From: Butyrivibrio sp. MC2013
Lineage (GTDB): Bacteria; Bacillota; Clostridia; Lachnospirales; Lachnospiraceae
Assembly (NCBI RefSeq): GCF_000424585.1
Contig: NZ_AUKE01000001.1
Coordinates: forward strand, 124,001-188,000
Direction of reading: 5' to 3'
Length of the DNA: 64,000 nt
A program made the translations under genes and the position numbers. Below are positions 6,219 through 15,389 of this stretch, piece by piece (position 1 is the first letter of the stretch; each line of letters begins with the position of its first letter). The notes under the pieces are model-generated. The model was not told the origin of the DNA. It ran no database searches and was given only the letters and a program-made list of their open reading frames with translations.

Positions 6219-7505
6219 ATGAATAGACAACTATATCTACATATGATTAGTAAGACTTGGCAAACTCTCACCGCTATACTACTGTTTTCTTTTCTCATAG
6301 GCGTTTTCCCCTGCACAGACAGCAATATAATAGCCTTGGCAGCTTCCGAAGAGGCGAACATAGCTGCCGCGACCACTACAATCTCTCAGCTTGAAGAAGC
6401 CCAGCGCGCTGCCGCCATGGAAAGCGCAGAGGCAAACAGAGCTGCTGCTATAGAGACAGAGACCAAACGTCTCAAATATGAATCTGTTTACAGAAAGCTT
6501 GCCGACGGCATGGATATCAATCTTCTGATAGTAGGGGACAGCATAGGTGCGGGCTCCGGAGCATCAGATGATGAGCACAAATGGGCCAATATCCTGAAAG
6601 CAGGTCTTGAAGAAGAATATGGAGTTGCAGTCAATATGACCAATGTCTCCATGGGAGGCAATGCTTCTTATGCTGGATATGTCAGGACAATGGAGCTGGC
6701 AGCAAGCGCTGATAAAACAGGGAAAGATAGTGTCAGCAGGGAATTGGCAGATGGAGTTCCTGCAAGCGGGGAATTTACAGCCCGCGAAGACTTTGACCTT
6801 GCCATCCTTTGTTATGGGCACAATGACAGCAAGAAGAACTTTAGCCTCTTTTACGAATCTATCATCCATGCTCTGAAGATAAGCTATCCTCGCATCTCCA
6901 TTATCTGCATCCAGGAATCCAGTCAAAAAGAATACACAGAAAAAATGCAGGCCATCAGCATGATCGCAGAGCATTACGGCCTGCCCGTGGTTGATACCAT
7001 TGCACCCTTTCAGGACGATTATCAGAACCTGGTGAGTGACCATATCCATCCCAATGATGCAGGGCAAGAGATCTACTATGAGTGTGTGAAGTGTCTTATT
7101 GATTCACGAGTGAGTCAAAGACAAGGTCATGACCCATCCGGCATAGCTGTCATAGATGAGAGAATGGATATTTTTGATTCCTTTAGATATTATCCCCCTG
7201 AGCTCTTTGAGAGAGAAGGAAATACCCTCACTCTCTATACGCAGGATGCGGGGACAATACTTGGAATGGACTTTAAGATGACTCCCGGACTTAATTCATG
7301 CCGGGTGATCATAGACGGCGAGGAATATAGCACTGCTCAGTTTAACTTCAAGCAGGATTACAAGCAGCGCCACATCAAGGTCATCAATGGCTGGCCTGAG
7401 GGAAGCTCTTTTGAGATCAAAAAAGCCATCAGCATCGAATTCACAGACGATGCCGATGGCAAATACAGAGCCGATAACTTTGCGGGACTGATGATAAGCG
7501 GGTAA
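6219..7505 (+). CDS. secreted SGNH/GDSL-family hydrolase
   Basis: The 428-residue protein has an N-terminal signal sequence (hydrophobic about 17-42), an Ala/Glu-rich coiled-coil-like stretch (about 44-90), then an SGNH hydrolase domain from about 100 to 295. Block I is GDSIGAG with the nucleophile Ser108, block II is MGGNAS with Gly146/Asn148, block III is GHND at 200-203, and block V is DHIHPND with Asp274 and His277. This gives a complete Ser-His-Asp set, so it is probably an esterase, such as a deacetylase of polysaccharide. Residues about 300-428 are an unrecognised beta-rich domain. It is monocistronic and converges on the ATPase gene with one base between stop codons. The exact substrate cannot be told. 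Confidence 0.82.
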   Translation: MNRQLYLHMISKTWQTLTAILLFSFLIGVFPCTDSNIIALAASEEANIAAATTTISQLEEAQRAAAMESAEANRAAAIETETKRLKYESVYRKLADGMDINLLIVGDSIGAGSGASDDEHKWANILKAGLEEEYGVAVNMTNVSMGGNASYAGYVRTMELAASADKTGKDSVSRELADGVPASGEFTAREDFDLAILCYGHNDSKKNFSLFYESIIHALKISYPRISIICIQESSQKEYTEKMQAISMIAEHYGLPVVDTIAPFQDDYQNLVSDHIHPNDAGQEIYYECVKCLIDSRVSQRQGHDPSGIAVIDERMDIFDSFRYYPPELFEREGNTLTLYTQDAGTILGMDFKMTPGLNSCRVIIDGEEYSTAQFNFKQDYKQRHIKVINGWPEGSSFEIKKAISIEFTDDADGKYRADNFAGLMISG

Positions 7506-7506
7506 G

Positions 7507-8562
7507 TCAGATCATACGCTCTTTGACGATATTATGCACAAACACGTCGAACCTTGGCAGTGTGAAGCAGATAATTCCATGTGTAGAGACATCTATCAGG
7601 CCCTTGTCACGAAGCCTTGCCCTGTATTGAGCAAACTCGTTTTGCTTTTTGGAAGTGATCTCCAGCAGTTCAGATACCGGCATACTTTCTTTTTGTACTA
7701 TATGTGTCATGTACCATTTATCCGTTTCTGAAAGCTCTGACCATATCTTCTTATATACATAGTGGCTAAGCGCTTCATCCAGGCGCAGCAGTACCCTATC
7801 AGTAACTGTGTGCTTATCCTCTTCCCAGACATACTTCCCCAGTGCCTGATAAGCAAAGGGATAGCCTCTTGTGATCAAGGCCATCTCCATAGCAGCTTCA
7901 TAAGATATCTTCAGCACGCTTGAATATCTCTCAGCTATAAGAGTCAGATTTAAAGGCTCCATTTCATACTGGGTAGCTCTATATAAAAAAGTGAGATTCT
8001 TTTCATTTTTGAGATCATGGATATTCTTATATAGGCCGGCCATCAGTAAATATACAGGCAGGTCTTCTCTGATCAATATCTGAAAGCTGCTGGCAAATTC
8101 TCTCATATGTGAAGTATTGGATACCTCATCTACAGTAACCAACAGCCTTTTATGCTGTCTGCCAATTTCCTTTAGTATGATCTCAAGCGCCGATTCTATA
8201 TCTGCAACAGGCGCCTTGCTGCTGATGTTCAGACCGATTCCAAATTTTGACAGATTAACCGAAGCATCGATAAAAGCACTAATGAATTCTCTGCTGTCAT
8301 AGAGCTTTCCCACCAGACTCTCCAACATATTTCTCTCAGAGTTAAGTCTGACAATGATCCAGTCGTTCATTTCTGCAATTATCTTTTCAATAGAGGTCAT
8401 GGTAACCGTTTTGCCGCTTCCTCTGGTTCCTGTCAGCATGAAGCAGTTATTCTGCGCCGCATCATCAGTCAGTTCCTGGACTATTTCATCGATCAACAGT
8501 TCTCTGCTTATGTATTGAGTTGGGACTTTCCCAAAATTGATAACAAAAGGATTACGTTCCAT
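7507..8562 (-). CDS. AAA ATPase with C-terminal winged-helix-like region (ORC1/archaeal-ATPase type)
   Basis: The 351-residue cytoplasmic protein has a Walker A motif GTRGSGKT at 45-52 and a Walker B motif LLVTVDEV with Asp145/Glu146. It has the general build of the Cdc6/Orc1-like and archaeal-ATPase groups of STAND/AAA proteins. Residues about 275-351 (SETDKWYMTHIVQKESMPVSEL...LRDKGLID) look like a winged-helix domain. Related proteins are often encoded beside mobile or defence genes, but their function is unknown. AGAGG precedes the ATG. Four near-identical AT-rich repeats lie immediately upstream and may be its binding sites. Confidence 0.75.
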   Translation of the reverse strand: MERNPFVINFGKVPTQYISRELLIDEIVQELTDDAAQNNCFMLTGTRGSGKTVTMTSIEKIIAEMNDWIIVRLNSERNMLESLVGKLYDSREFISAFIDASVNLSKFGIGLNISSKAPVADIESALEIILKEIGRQHKRLLVTVDEVSNTSHMREFASSFQILIREDLPVYLLMAGLYKNIHDLKNEKNLTFLYRATQYEMEPLNLTLIAERYSSVLKISYEAAMEMALITRGYPFAYQALGKYVWEEDKHTVTDRVLLRLDEALSHYVYKKIWSELSETDKWYMTHIVQKESMPVSELLEITSKKQNEFAQYRARLRDKGLIDVSTHGIICFTLPRFDVFVHNIVKERMI

Positions 8563-8573
8563 AGTACCTCTCT

Positions 8574-8675
8574 TTTATATATTTCTATATACTTTTAAAA
8601 TTCTATATATTTTTATATACTTCTATATATTCTTATATACTTTTGTATTAATTATATATTTCTATATACTTTTGT
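8574..8675. repeat. four iteron-like repeats upstream of the AAA ATPase
   Basis: Units of the form TATATATTTCTATATACTTTT begin at about 8576, 8604, 8624 and 8653, with spacings of 28, 20 and 29 bases. They are almost pure AT and lie 14-113 bases before the ATPase start, so they overlap its promoter. They could be an operator array or iterons bound by the neighbouring ATPase. Confidence 0.6.
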
Positions 8676-8713
8676 CAACCTATCCTCTTTTGCAATGAAT
8701 TCGTCATCAACTC

Positions 8714-8775
8714 AAAAAGCCCTCCAATACCAATAGCTTCTTAAACAAGAAAACCAAAGGTATTGGAAGGCTTTT
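8714..8775 (-). terminator. terminator of the GH16 gene
   Basis: Arms 8716-8731 and 8759-8774 pair over 15 of 16 positions around a 27-base loop. On the minus strand the stem runs into five T residues. It lies just past the GH16 stop codon. Confidence 0.75.
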
Positions 8776-8784
8776 ATAAATCGA

Positions 8785-10311
8785 TTATTTGATCAGTTTC
8801 CAAGGACCCCAATATCCGCTATCTGAAGGCCTGTCTCCCTGAGTCCACCAACGGGCCTGATATGTCTTGCCCTTGTAGGTGACCAGTTCGCCGCCATAAT
8901 ATACGGTTTTTCGGTTCCATGCCGGAACAGAGGGCTCGGGAGCTGTCTGATCATCAGCTGCTGCTCCAGTGGAAAATTCCACGTTCTTTACCTCTAGCCT
9001 AAGCTTAGAAGATGAGGAATTGTATTCTCCGTCTATTCCGCCGCCGAAAGCATAGTAAAGAGATAATGATCCCCTGTAATCTGCGGGGATGGTCACGGTC
9101 CTTTCATAGCTGTACTGCTGCCCAGCCTTTAAGCTCACTGTATCAGCCGCCAGCTCTGCGTGATCATCACCTTCAACTTTTATGAATACCTTCTTATCAA
9201 CATTTGATGTAAGAGTAGAACGGAAAGTATAGGTCTTTCCTGCTTCGTACTTTAGATCTGCAAGAGATGCCTGAGCGCCCCACATGTCGCTTCCAATGGC
9301 GCTAAGATCTGCCACAAATCCGTCTTTGGCACTATTCTTTACATCAATCTTTCCCTTGCTGCCTGCCCAGCTGCCCACTTCTCCGGTGAACGTCCCTCCG
9401 TTGTCAGCCACAAGGTCCACCTTCTTGCCATCTGAGGGCTGAGAAGGCTGAGTACCCGGATCGGATGGCTGCTGGGGATCAGAAGGAGCGGTGCTTGTCA
9501 CGCGTTTATATGCGCGGACATAATCTACTTCCATGGTCGCAGGGATCTGGCTGTCATCGATGTCAAAGCCCGGCCAGTCTCCGCCTATAGCCAGATTCAG
9601 TATCACATACTGGTCAATGGAAAGAGGCGCCTTTAGAGCATTGTCCTTAAGGTCCATGGTTGAATACTTGTAGTCATCCACATACCAGGTGATCTGGTTC
9701 TCATCTCTTTCTATTCCATATGTGTGCCATTTGGTGATATCTATATAGTGCCCGTAGGTACCACCTGATGTGCTGTCATTTTCTTTTCCGGGTGTTGCTG
9801 AGGGCCAATGAGCTGAACCATAGACTATGCCCTCATCATTGATGGTTTCCAAAACATCGATCTCGCCGCATTTGGGCCACTGCTGACCATTACTGCCCAT
9901 CAGCCAAAATGCAGGCCATGCGCCCATAAAACTGGGCAGCTTTATCCTGGCTTCAATTTTGCCAAGCCCCAAAGATACTTTACCTTCAGTATTTAGTCTT
10001 GCAGAGGTATATGCCATACCCTGATAGTTTTCCTTGCGTGCAGTGATCTTCAAAGTTCCACCGCTCACTGCAATGTTGTTTGGACTATCAACGTAATACT
10101 GCAGCTCATTATTCCAGCCGCCGTAACCGTTAACCTCTACATTCCAATTGTTCCTGTTGAGTGAATTTCCATCGAACTCTTCACTCCATACCAGTTCATA
10201 CTGATCCGCAGCTTTTGCGCTAATTGCAGTTGCAGCTGATAACAGACCGGCTGCTGCAATGGAAAAGGTTGACAGCGCAAGCATCAACTTCATAGTTGTT
10301 TTGTTTTTCAT
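8785..10311 (-). CDS. secreted GH16 endo-beta-1,3-glucanase (laminarinase/lichenase type) with two binding modules
   Basis: The 508-residue protein has a signal peptide (about 1-33), then a GH16 domain at about 38-262. Its catalytic motif EIDVLE gives nucleophile Glu150, assisting Asp152 and acid/base Glu155. The bulge residue between the two Glu and the WPKCGEID context match GH16 laminarinases. A Pro/Ser/Gln linker (about 263-284) leads to a CBM4/9-like beta-sandwich (about 285-445). A C-terminal CBM5/12-type module follows (about 460-508; WNRKTVYYGGELVTYKGKTY...WWTQGDRP). It should cut beta-1,3- or mixed-linkage glucan outside the cell. I chose the ATG at 10309-10311, which has TAGGAG upstream; a GTG at 10362 is possible but gives a poor signal peptide. 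It is monocistronic with its own promoter and terminator. Confidence 0.92.
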   Translation of the reverse strand: MKNKTTMKLMLALSTFSIAAAGLLSAATAISAKAADQYELVWSEEFDGNSLNRNNWNVEVNGYGGWNNELQYYVDSPNNIAVSGGTLKITARKENYQGMAYTSARLNTEGKVSLGLGKIEARIKLPSFMGAWPAFWLMGSNGQQWPKCGEIDVLETINDEGIVYGSAHWPSATPGKENDSTSGGTYGHYIDITKWHTYGIERDENQITWYVDDYKYSTMDLKDNALKAPLSIDQYVILNLAIGGDWPGFDIDDSQIPATMEVDYVRAYKRVTSTAPSDPQQPSDPGTQPSQPSDGKKVDLVADNGGTFTGEVGSWAGSKGKIDVKNSAKDGFVADLSAIGSDMWGAQASLADLKYEAGKTYTFRSTLTSNVDKKVFIKVEGDDHAELAADTVSLKAGQQYSYERTVTIPADYRGSLSLYYAFGGGIDGEYNSSSSKLRLEVKNVEFSTGAAADDQTAPEPSVPAWNRKTVYYGGELVTYKGKTYQARWWTQGDRPSDSGYWGPWKLIK

Positions 10312-10403
10312 CGCTTTAATGCTCCTATTTTTTATTGCCAATTGATGAAATGCGCGAATCACTTAACCCTATTCTTTTCTAACACTACGACTGCAGTTTT
10401 CGT

Positions 10404-10471
10404 GTGAACACGGGCGAAACCCCCATTCCGCCCGTGTTCACGATTTTAACATATGCTAAGGGGCAAAACAA
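10404..10471 (-). promoter_or_regulatory. GH16 promoter with a start-site palindrome
   Basis: On the minus strand TTGTTT (10471-10466) and TAAAAT (10448-10443) are 17 bases apart. Directly downstream, 10441-10429 and 10416-10404 form 13-bp perfect arms (GTGAACACGGGCG / CGCCCGTGTTCAC) covering about +1 to +40. No T run follows, so it is not a good terminator; it is better read as an operator or a 5' mRNA hairpin. Confidence 0.5.
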
Positions 10472-10540
10472 TTAGTGGTTTAGCGCAACACCTTCCCCAC
10501 AAAATTGATTATTTTTAACATGTGAGTCACCCAATGACTC

Positions 10541-13500
10541 TTAATAGCCGTATACCGACATCTCGTAGATGGAGTAGCCGTACTGGGTAGTCCTCTGCCT
10601 GCCGTATACTCTTACGTATCTGGCGCTTACGCTGTCAAAATCTGCGATGATGCTAGCGCCATCTTTGCCATTCTCTTCTCTGTATACCTCTGACCAGTCA
10701 TCGCCATTTGCAGATACTTCGATGCTGTAATCCTTGCCAGCTGCGGTTTCCCAGTCAATTGATACTGAAGAAACGTTCTTTACTTCTCCCAGGTCTGCCA
10801 TGATCCACTGGTCATCAAGGCCATGGGTGCTCTCCCACCTGCTGCCTGCATTGTCATCAAAGGCATTGGCTGCGCTCTGCATCTGAGTAGATGCATCATA
10901 GCCTGTTACGTTGAGCTCTACAACTTCCTGGTCTCCGGATCCATTTCCGCCTGAACCGGAACCATTATCTCCTGAACCTGAGCCGCCACCCTGGGAACTT
11001 CCATCCTGGCCATAGATCCTGAATTCAAATATGGAATAACCGTACTGGGTAGTCCTCTGCCTGCCGTATACTCTTACGTATCTGGCGCTTACACTATCAA
11101 AGTCTGCAGTGATACTATCACCATTCTTGCCATTATCAACTCTGTATACTTCTGTCCAGTTATCACCATTTGCAGATACTTCGATGCTGTAGTCCTTGCC
11201 TGCTGCAGTTTCCCAATCTATCTCTACTGAGGATACAGTCTTTACTTCTCCCAGGTCTGCCATGATCCACTGGTCATCAAGGCCATGGGTGCTCTCCCAC
11301 CTGCTGCCTGCGTTGTCATCAAAGGCATTGGCTGCGCTCTGCATCTGGGTAGATGCATCATAGCCTGTTACGTTAAGCTCTACTGCATCCTGATCACCGG
11401 AGCCGCCCAAGCCGCTTCCGCCGGAGCCTGAACCACCTGAGCCGTTGCCAGCTATGGGAGCAGGCATGGTATAGATCCTGCCATCCTCTACAGGATTGCC
11501 ATTGTCTCTATATGCCTCACCTGCAGGTGTAAGAGCACCTGTTGCATATCTCCAGAGGCCGTAATTAGCATCATCAAAGTCAAAGCCTGCATAACGTACT
11601 ACATAATCTCTTTCATCCAGCATAGGCATTACTGCTTCCCAGAACTCCTTGGTGCCGTTGTCGCCTGTAGCTGTTACCCACTGACCATGAGTAGAGAACT
11701 CAGTGATCCAGATAGGCTTATGATAGGTTTCCCATGTGTAATCGACTACATTGTCGATAAACCAGTCTGCCATAGCCTTGCCGCCAAAGTCCTCAGGATA
11801 GCAGTGGATAGCGATGAAGTCATAATCCATGGCAGGATCTGCGGCTACCTTGGCAGCGAAAGGCTGGAACCAGTCTGTGGAAGCCTTGGGCCAGATAGCT
11901 GATACAGGAGAACTGATGAGGATCCTGTCATCCTGACAGCCCTTGAATGCTTCGTATACTTCATCCACAGTCATGTTGCACTGATCTGTGAAATCAGGCT
12001 CATTAAAGGTCAGTACATAGTCATAACCCTGATCAACCAGTTTATTGATCCTATTCTGTGCTGCAGAAGCGCTGGTCTCTTTCCATATCATAGGTACGAA
12101 TTCGGTATTGGCATACTGGCTTCCTGAGCTCTTTGTCTCAGACCAGTTGTAATACCAGCCAAGTCCCAGGGCATCAAGATCCAGGTTTTCGCCCATATCT
12201 GTTGCAAGGCCCAGGCCCTTCTTGGTCACACCAAATCTGATGGTATCTGAATCCAGAGAACTTCCATCATCAAGGATAGCTCTTATTGTAAGTGAATAGT
12301 ACTGTACTCCTGTTGTGTAATACTCTGCATTTCTATCTGTTGTCTGAGCTACTTCTTTGCCATTTACATATACCAGGTAATTCTTTACATTCTTGCCGGC
12401 AGGAGCATCCCAGCTGATGTTTACAAGGCCTGCGCCCACTGTCTCGTAGTGCTCAGGGCTTGTTATGTCAAAAGCGCCTTCAACCTTATCTACTCTTTCT
12501 CCCGGCTGGGGCTGGGGATCAGGATCGGGCTGATATGTTCCTTCTGTTCCATAGAGCTCAAACTCATAAATGGAATAGCCGTACTGGGTAGTTCTCTTTG
12601 TGCCGTACATCCTTACGTAGCGGGCTTCTTTACCACCAATTTCAGCTTCAAGAGTCTCGCCGCTCTTACCGTTTGTTACTGTGACAACATCTGTCCAGTT
12701 CTTGTTATCCTTGGATATCTGGATCTTATATTCTTTGCCTGCAGCTGTCTCCCATGTGATCTTAGCGCTATCTACAAGCTTTACTTCGCCAAGATCAAGA
12801 GTGATCCACTGATTGTCCTGTCCGTGAGCACTCTCCCATCGGCTGCCCATGTTATCATCAATAGCATTAGCTGCCTTCTGAAGCTCAGTGGAAGCGCTGG
12901 CAGCCACTACTGTAAGCTTGTCTCCGTAGATAGGACCGGGTACAGGTATGGAATCATCCTTTTCATATACATAATGTATTCCTGTCTTATCTGTAAAATC
13001 TTCATCAGTAGGCTGAGTGCTCCTAACTGTATGATAGGTATCTCCGTTGTTCTGATTAGGTCTTATGGTAGTCACGCCGTTTACTGCGCTTACGATACCG
13101 GGAGTGGTCATGACGCCGGGCTTTTCTCCGGTGCCTGTGCCGTTGACAATAGACTGTATACCACCGGTAACGCTTGTATTACTAAAGGTATTGATCATAG
13201 CATTCTCTACTATGACGCCGGGCTTATTAGGTATCTCCACAGCTGTATCCAGTCTGCAGTCCGCACCGTTTGTATTGATGAATACCTCATAGAGATCCAG
13301 GCCTACAGCATAGTGAGTATCTACATTATTGCCTACCTTATAGCCTGCATAGCCGTTCTTTGTACCATTGTGGCTCTTCCAGAGGTTCTGATCAGTGCAG
13401 TCATAAGGGGTCTCATACTGGTAAAAATAGCATTTGCCGCCGTTACCCAGCCACAGTGTAGAGTATTCTTCGAAATGCTCATCAAAAAGTCCGTATACTG

Positions 13501-15166
13501 TCACATCATCGCCGTTTACTACAATACCGTTTTTGGCCACATTTTCATTCCAGGATACGCCGTCGCCGTGATCTGCTCTCCAGATCCAGAAATGGTCACC
13601 AATAACGTCATCACTGTTGATGACAAGGCACATATCTGCTGAAGCAACGCCTGCGTATACACCGCCCACTCTAAAGAAGAGGTCAGAAAGAGTGATAGGA
13701 TCAGCAGAATGGTCCCCGGCTGCATCCTCGTTACCAACCTGAAGCAGCACCTTGGAATAGGATGAAGCATCAAAGATAAGTCCGGAAATGCTGATACCGT
13801 CTGCATCCTCTACCCACATGGCAGCCTGGTCATTTTCAGGGATAATGGTAGCCATACCATAGCCCAGGACTACTGTGCCGGGATTGGTCACCCTGATAGG
13901 CTCTTCCGCATAGTAGATACCGGGAGTAAAGAGGATATTCTTGCCGGCATCAAGCTGCTTATTAATATCTGCTGCTTTGTCGCCCTCTTTTGCAACATAG
14001 AAGCTGTCAAGGCTAAGACTCTCACCCTGGCCCATATTGGTCATTGTCCAGCTGGTGCCTCTTGCATTTCTCCTGAGAGCGGGCACAAATACCTTGTATT
14101 CATCATTATCAAGGTAGAGGAAAGGCTTCTCTTTAACAGCGGGAGAATTACTAAGCTGAGTGGTCTTGCCGCCGGATGCCCAGTCTGATGTTCCATTTCC
14201 ACCAAGGAGAGCATCGCCTGCAGAGAGATTACCACCTTCTACGCCCTGGAGTACAAAGTTCCAGTTAACACCGTATGCATTGCCGCCGATGCTGGAGTTT
14301 CTCATATAATACTGCTGCTGGGAATAGGAGCCTGCATCCTTCACGAATTTGCAGTCAGCAGCATAGCCGCCTGATGCCCAGCCGTACCACCAGTCAAATA
14401 CGGCATTTCTCTCTACATAGAGTCTTCTGGCCGGAGCAGCCTGTGATACTGCCCACTGGAAAGCAAAATATACATCTGCATTATTATCAAGATCTATGAT
14501 TGAAACGTTCTCAATTGAACGCCAGAAATTACAGGTAGCATTGTTATCTGCCAGAAATGCAGGTGTGCTGGCATTAGCAAGCTTAACCTCTGTAGGGAGC
14601 TTGCCAAGGCCTGCGATCTGTGTATAGAAGCCCACGTTCATATCCTGAGTATCTGTGTAATCTCCGGGCTTGAACATCAGCGCATATCTGCCCTTGCCAA
14701 ACTGAGCCTTCTCCTGAATGTCATAGATCTCGCTGACCTTGGAATCAATGGCAGAAGCAGGATCATCATCAGAGAAAAAGATCATATTGTCGCCAAAGAT
14801 CTGGCTCTCAAGAGAGATGATCTCTTCTGATACAGTAGCTGATCCGTTCTTTGCTGTTATTTTGTAGTAGTTGGAATACTTTGATCTGTTAGGAGAAGTA
14901 TCTGTATAAGATGTCCCTGATACATCAGCAAGATAGCTGTAATTACCAAATCTTGAAGATGCTCTTTCAATGCGATAGGAACTAGCCCCGTTTACCTTCT
15001 GCCAGCTAAGCTTCATGCCTGCAGAGGAATAGCTGATCGACGCCTGTGATGCGCCTGCCGCCTCTGCCTGAAGACTCACAGGCAGCTTACTGCCAGCCGG
15101 CATTCCGGTCAGCAGCAGTGATGCAGCTATGATGGCTGCACCGATCTTACCCAAAAACCGTTTCAT
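10541..15166 (-). CDS. multimodular beta-1,3-glucanase: beta-helix module, GH128 domain and three F5/8C (CBM32-like) modules
   Basis: The 1541-residue secreted protein has a signal peptide (about 1-35) and an FN3-like domain (about 40-118). A long right-handed beta-helix module follows (about 119-735), resembling actinobacterial proteins named 'coagulation factor 5/8 type' and possibly GH55- or GH87-like. Next come a discoidin module (about 745-875), a second FN3/Ig-like domain (about 890-980) and a GH128 domain (about 984-1230). GH128 hallmarks are GWYYNW, FNEPDFT (acid/base Glu near 1055) and ITEFSTHG (nucleophile near 1155). Two nearly identical discoidin modules (about 1259-1382 and 1416-1541) are joined by Gly/Ser linkers. 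GH128 enzymes cleave beta-1,3-glucan. I chose the ATG at 15164-15166, with AGGAAGG upstream and a good signal peptide, over a start at 15337. Confidence 0.88.
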   Translation of the reverse strand: MKRFLGKIGAAIIAASLLLTGMPAGSKLPVSLQAEAAGASQASISYSSAGMKLSWQKVNGASSYRIERASSRFGNYSYLADVSGTSYTDTSPNRSKYSNYYKITAKNGSATVSEEIISLESQIFGDNMIFFSDDDPASAIDSKVSEIYDIQEKAQFGKGRYALMFKPGDYTDTQDMNVGFYTQIAGLGKLPTEVKLANASTPAFLADNNATCNFWRSIENVSIIDLDNNADVYFAFQWAVSQAAPARRLYVERNAVFDWWYGWASGGYAADCKFVKDAGSYSQQQYYMRNSSIGGNAYGVNWNFVLQGVEGGNLSAGDALLGGNGTSDWASGGKTTQLSNSPAVKEKPFLYLDNDEYKVFVPALRRNARGTSWTMTNMGQGESLSLDSFYVAKEGDKAADINKQLDAGKNILFTPGIYYAEEPIRVTNPGTVVLGYGMATIIPENDQAAMWVEDADGISISGLIFDASSYSKVLLQVGNEDAAGDHSADPITLSDLFFRVGGVYAGVASADMCLVINSDDVIGDHFWIWRADHGDGVSWNENVAKNGIVVNGDDVTVYGLFDEHFEEYSTLWLGNGGKCYFYQYETPYDCTDQNLWKSHNGTKNGYAGYKVGNNVDTHYAVGLDLYEVFINTNGADCRLDTAVEIPNKPGVIVENAMINTFSNTSVTGGIQSIVNGTGTGEKPGVMTTPGIVSAVNGVTTIRPNQNNGDTYHTVRSTQPTDEDFTDKTGIHYVYEKDDSIPVPGPIYGDKLTVVAASASTELQKAANAIDDNMGSRWESAHGQDNQWITLDLGEVKLVDSAKITWETAAGKEYKIQISKDNKNWTDVVTVTNGKSGETLEAEIGGKEARYVRMYGTKRTTQYGYSIYEFELYGTEGTYQPDPDPQPQPGERVDKVEGAFDITSPEHYETVGAGLVNISWDAPAGKNVKNYLVYVNGKEVAQTTDRNAEYYTTGVQYYSLTIRAILDDGSSLDSDTIRFGVTKKGLGLATDMGENLDLDALGLGWYYNWSETKSSGSQYANTEFVPMIWKETSASAAQNRINKLVDQGYDYVLTFNEPDFTDQCNMTVDEVYEAFKGCQDDRILISSPVSAIWPKASTDWFQPFAAKVAADPAMDYDFIAIHCYPEDFGGKAMADWFIDNVVDYTWETYHKPIWITEFSTHGQWVTATGDNGTKEFWEAVMPMLDERDYVVRYAGFDFDDANYGLWRYATGALTPAGEAYRDNGNPVEDGRIYTMPAPIAGNGSGGSGSGGSGLGGSGDQDAVELNVTGYDASTQMQSAANAFDDNAGSRWESTHGLDDQWIMADLGEVKTVSSVEIDWETAAGKDYSIEVSANGDNWTEVYRVDNGKNGDSITADFDSVSARYVRVYGRQRTTQYGYSIFEFRIYGQDGSSQGGGSGSGDNGSGSGGNGSGDQEVVELNVTGYDASTQMQSAANAFDDNAGSRWESTHGLDDQWIMADLGEVKNVSSVSIDWETAAGKDYSIEVSANGDDWSEVYREENGKDGASIIADFDSVSARYVRVYGRQRTTQYGYSIYEMSVYGY
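10547..11400 (-). repeat. tandem duplication of the discoidin/CBM32 module in DNA
   Basis: The module at about 10547-10920 is repeated at about 11034-11400 with long identical stretches. For example, the block beginning CCGTACTGGGTAGTCCTC and the block beginning CCAGGTCTGCCATGATCC differ by only a few bases between copies. The third module of the protein (about 12550-12930) is clearly more divergent. This indicates recent duplication or gene conversion. Confidence 0.8.
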
Positions 15167-15389
15167 AATAGTACCTTCCTTTCTTACTCCTTCTTTGGTT
15201 ACCTTTTTTATTGGCACCACCCCTAACGAATAATCCCCGTCGTGTTTCCATATCAACTGGTATAGAAACTTTTTCATCATTGTAGGAGCTTGTAAAGGTT
15301 GAAACAAGGTTTTTGGGTGTAATCTTGCATTTGTCATACTAAATATGAAAATAATACACCATGCACCTGCGGCTTATTTTCAAATTCCA

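Noticed and set aside
8574-8675. CRISPR array
   Set aside because: The repeats are short, almost pure AT and unevenly spaced, without unique spacers, and no cas gene is near.
10404-10441. Hairpin as terminator of the 1541-residue glucanase gene
   Set aside because: The stem is strong, but no T run follows on the minus strand, and it lies directly after a good -35/-10 pair, so a regulatory role for the GH16 gene fits better.
12449-13642. Long plus-strand reading frame of 397 codons
   Set aside because: It lies wholly antisense to the well-supported 1541-residue glucanase, lacks a ribosome site and shows no family motifs. It is a by-product of the repetitive codon use there.
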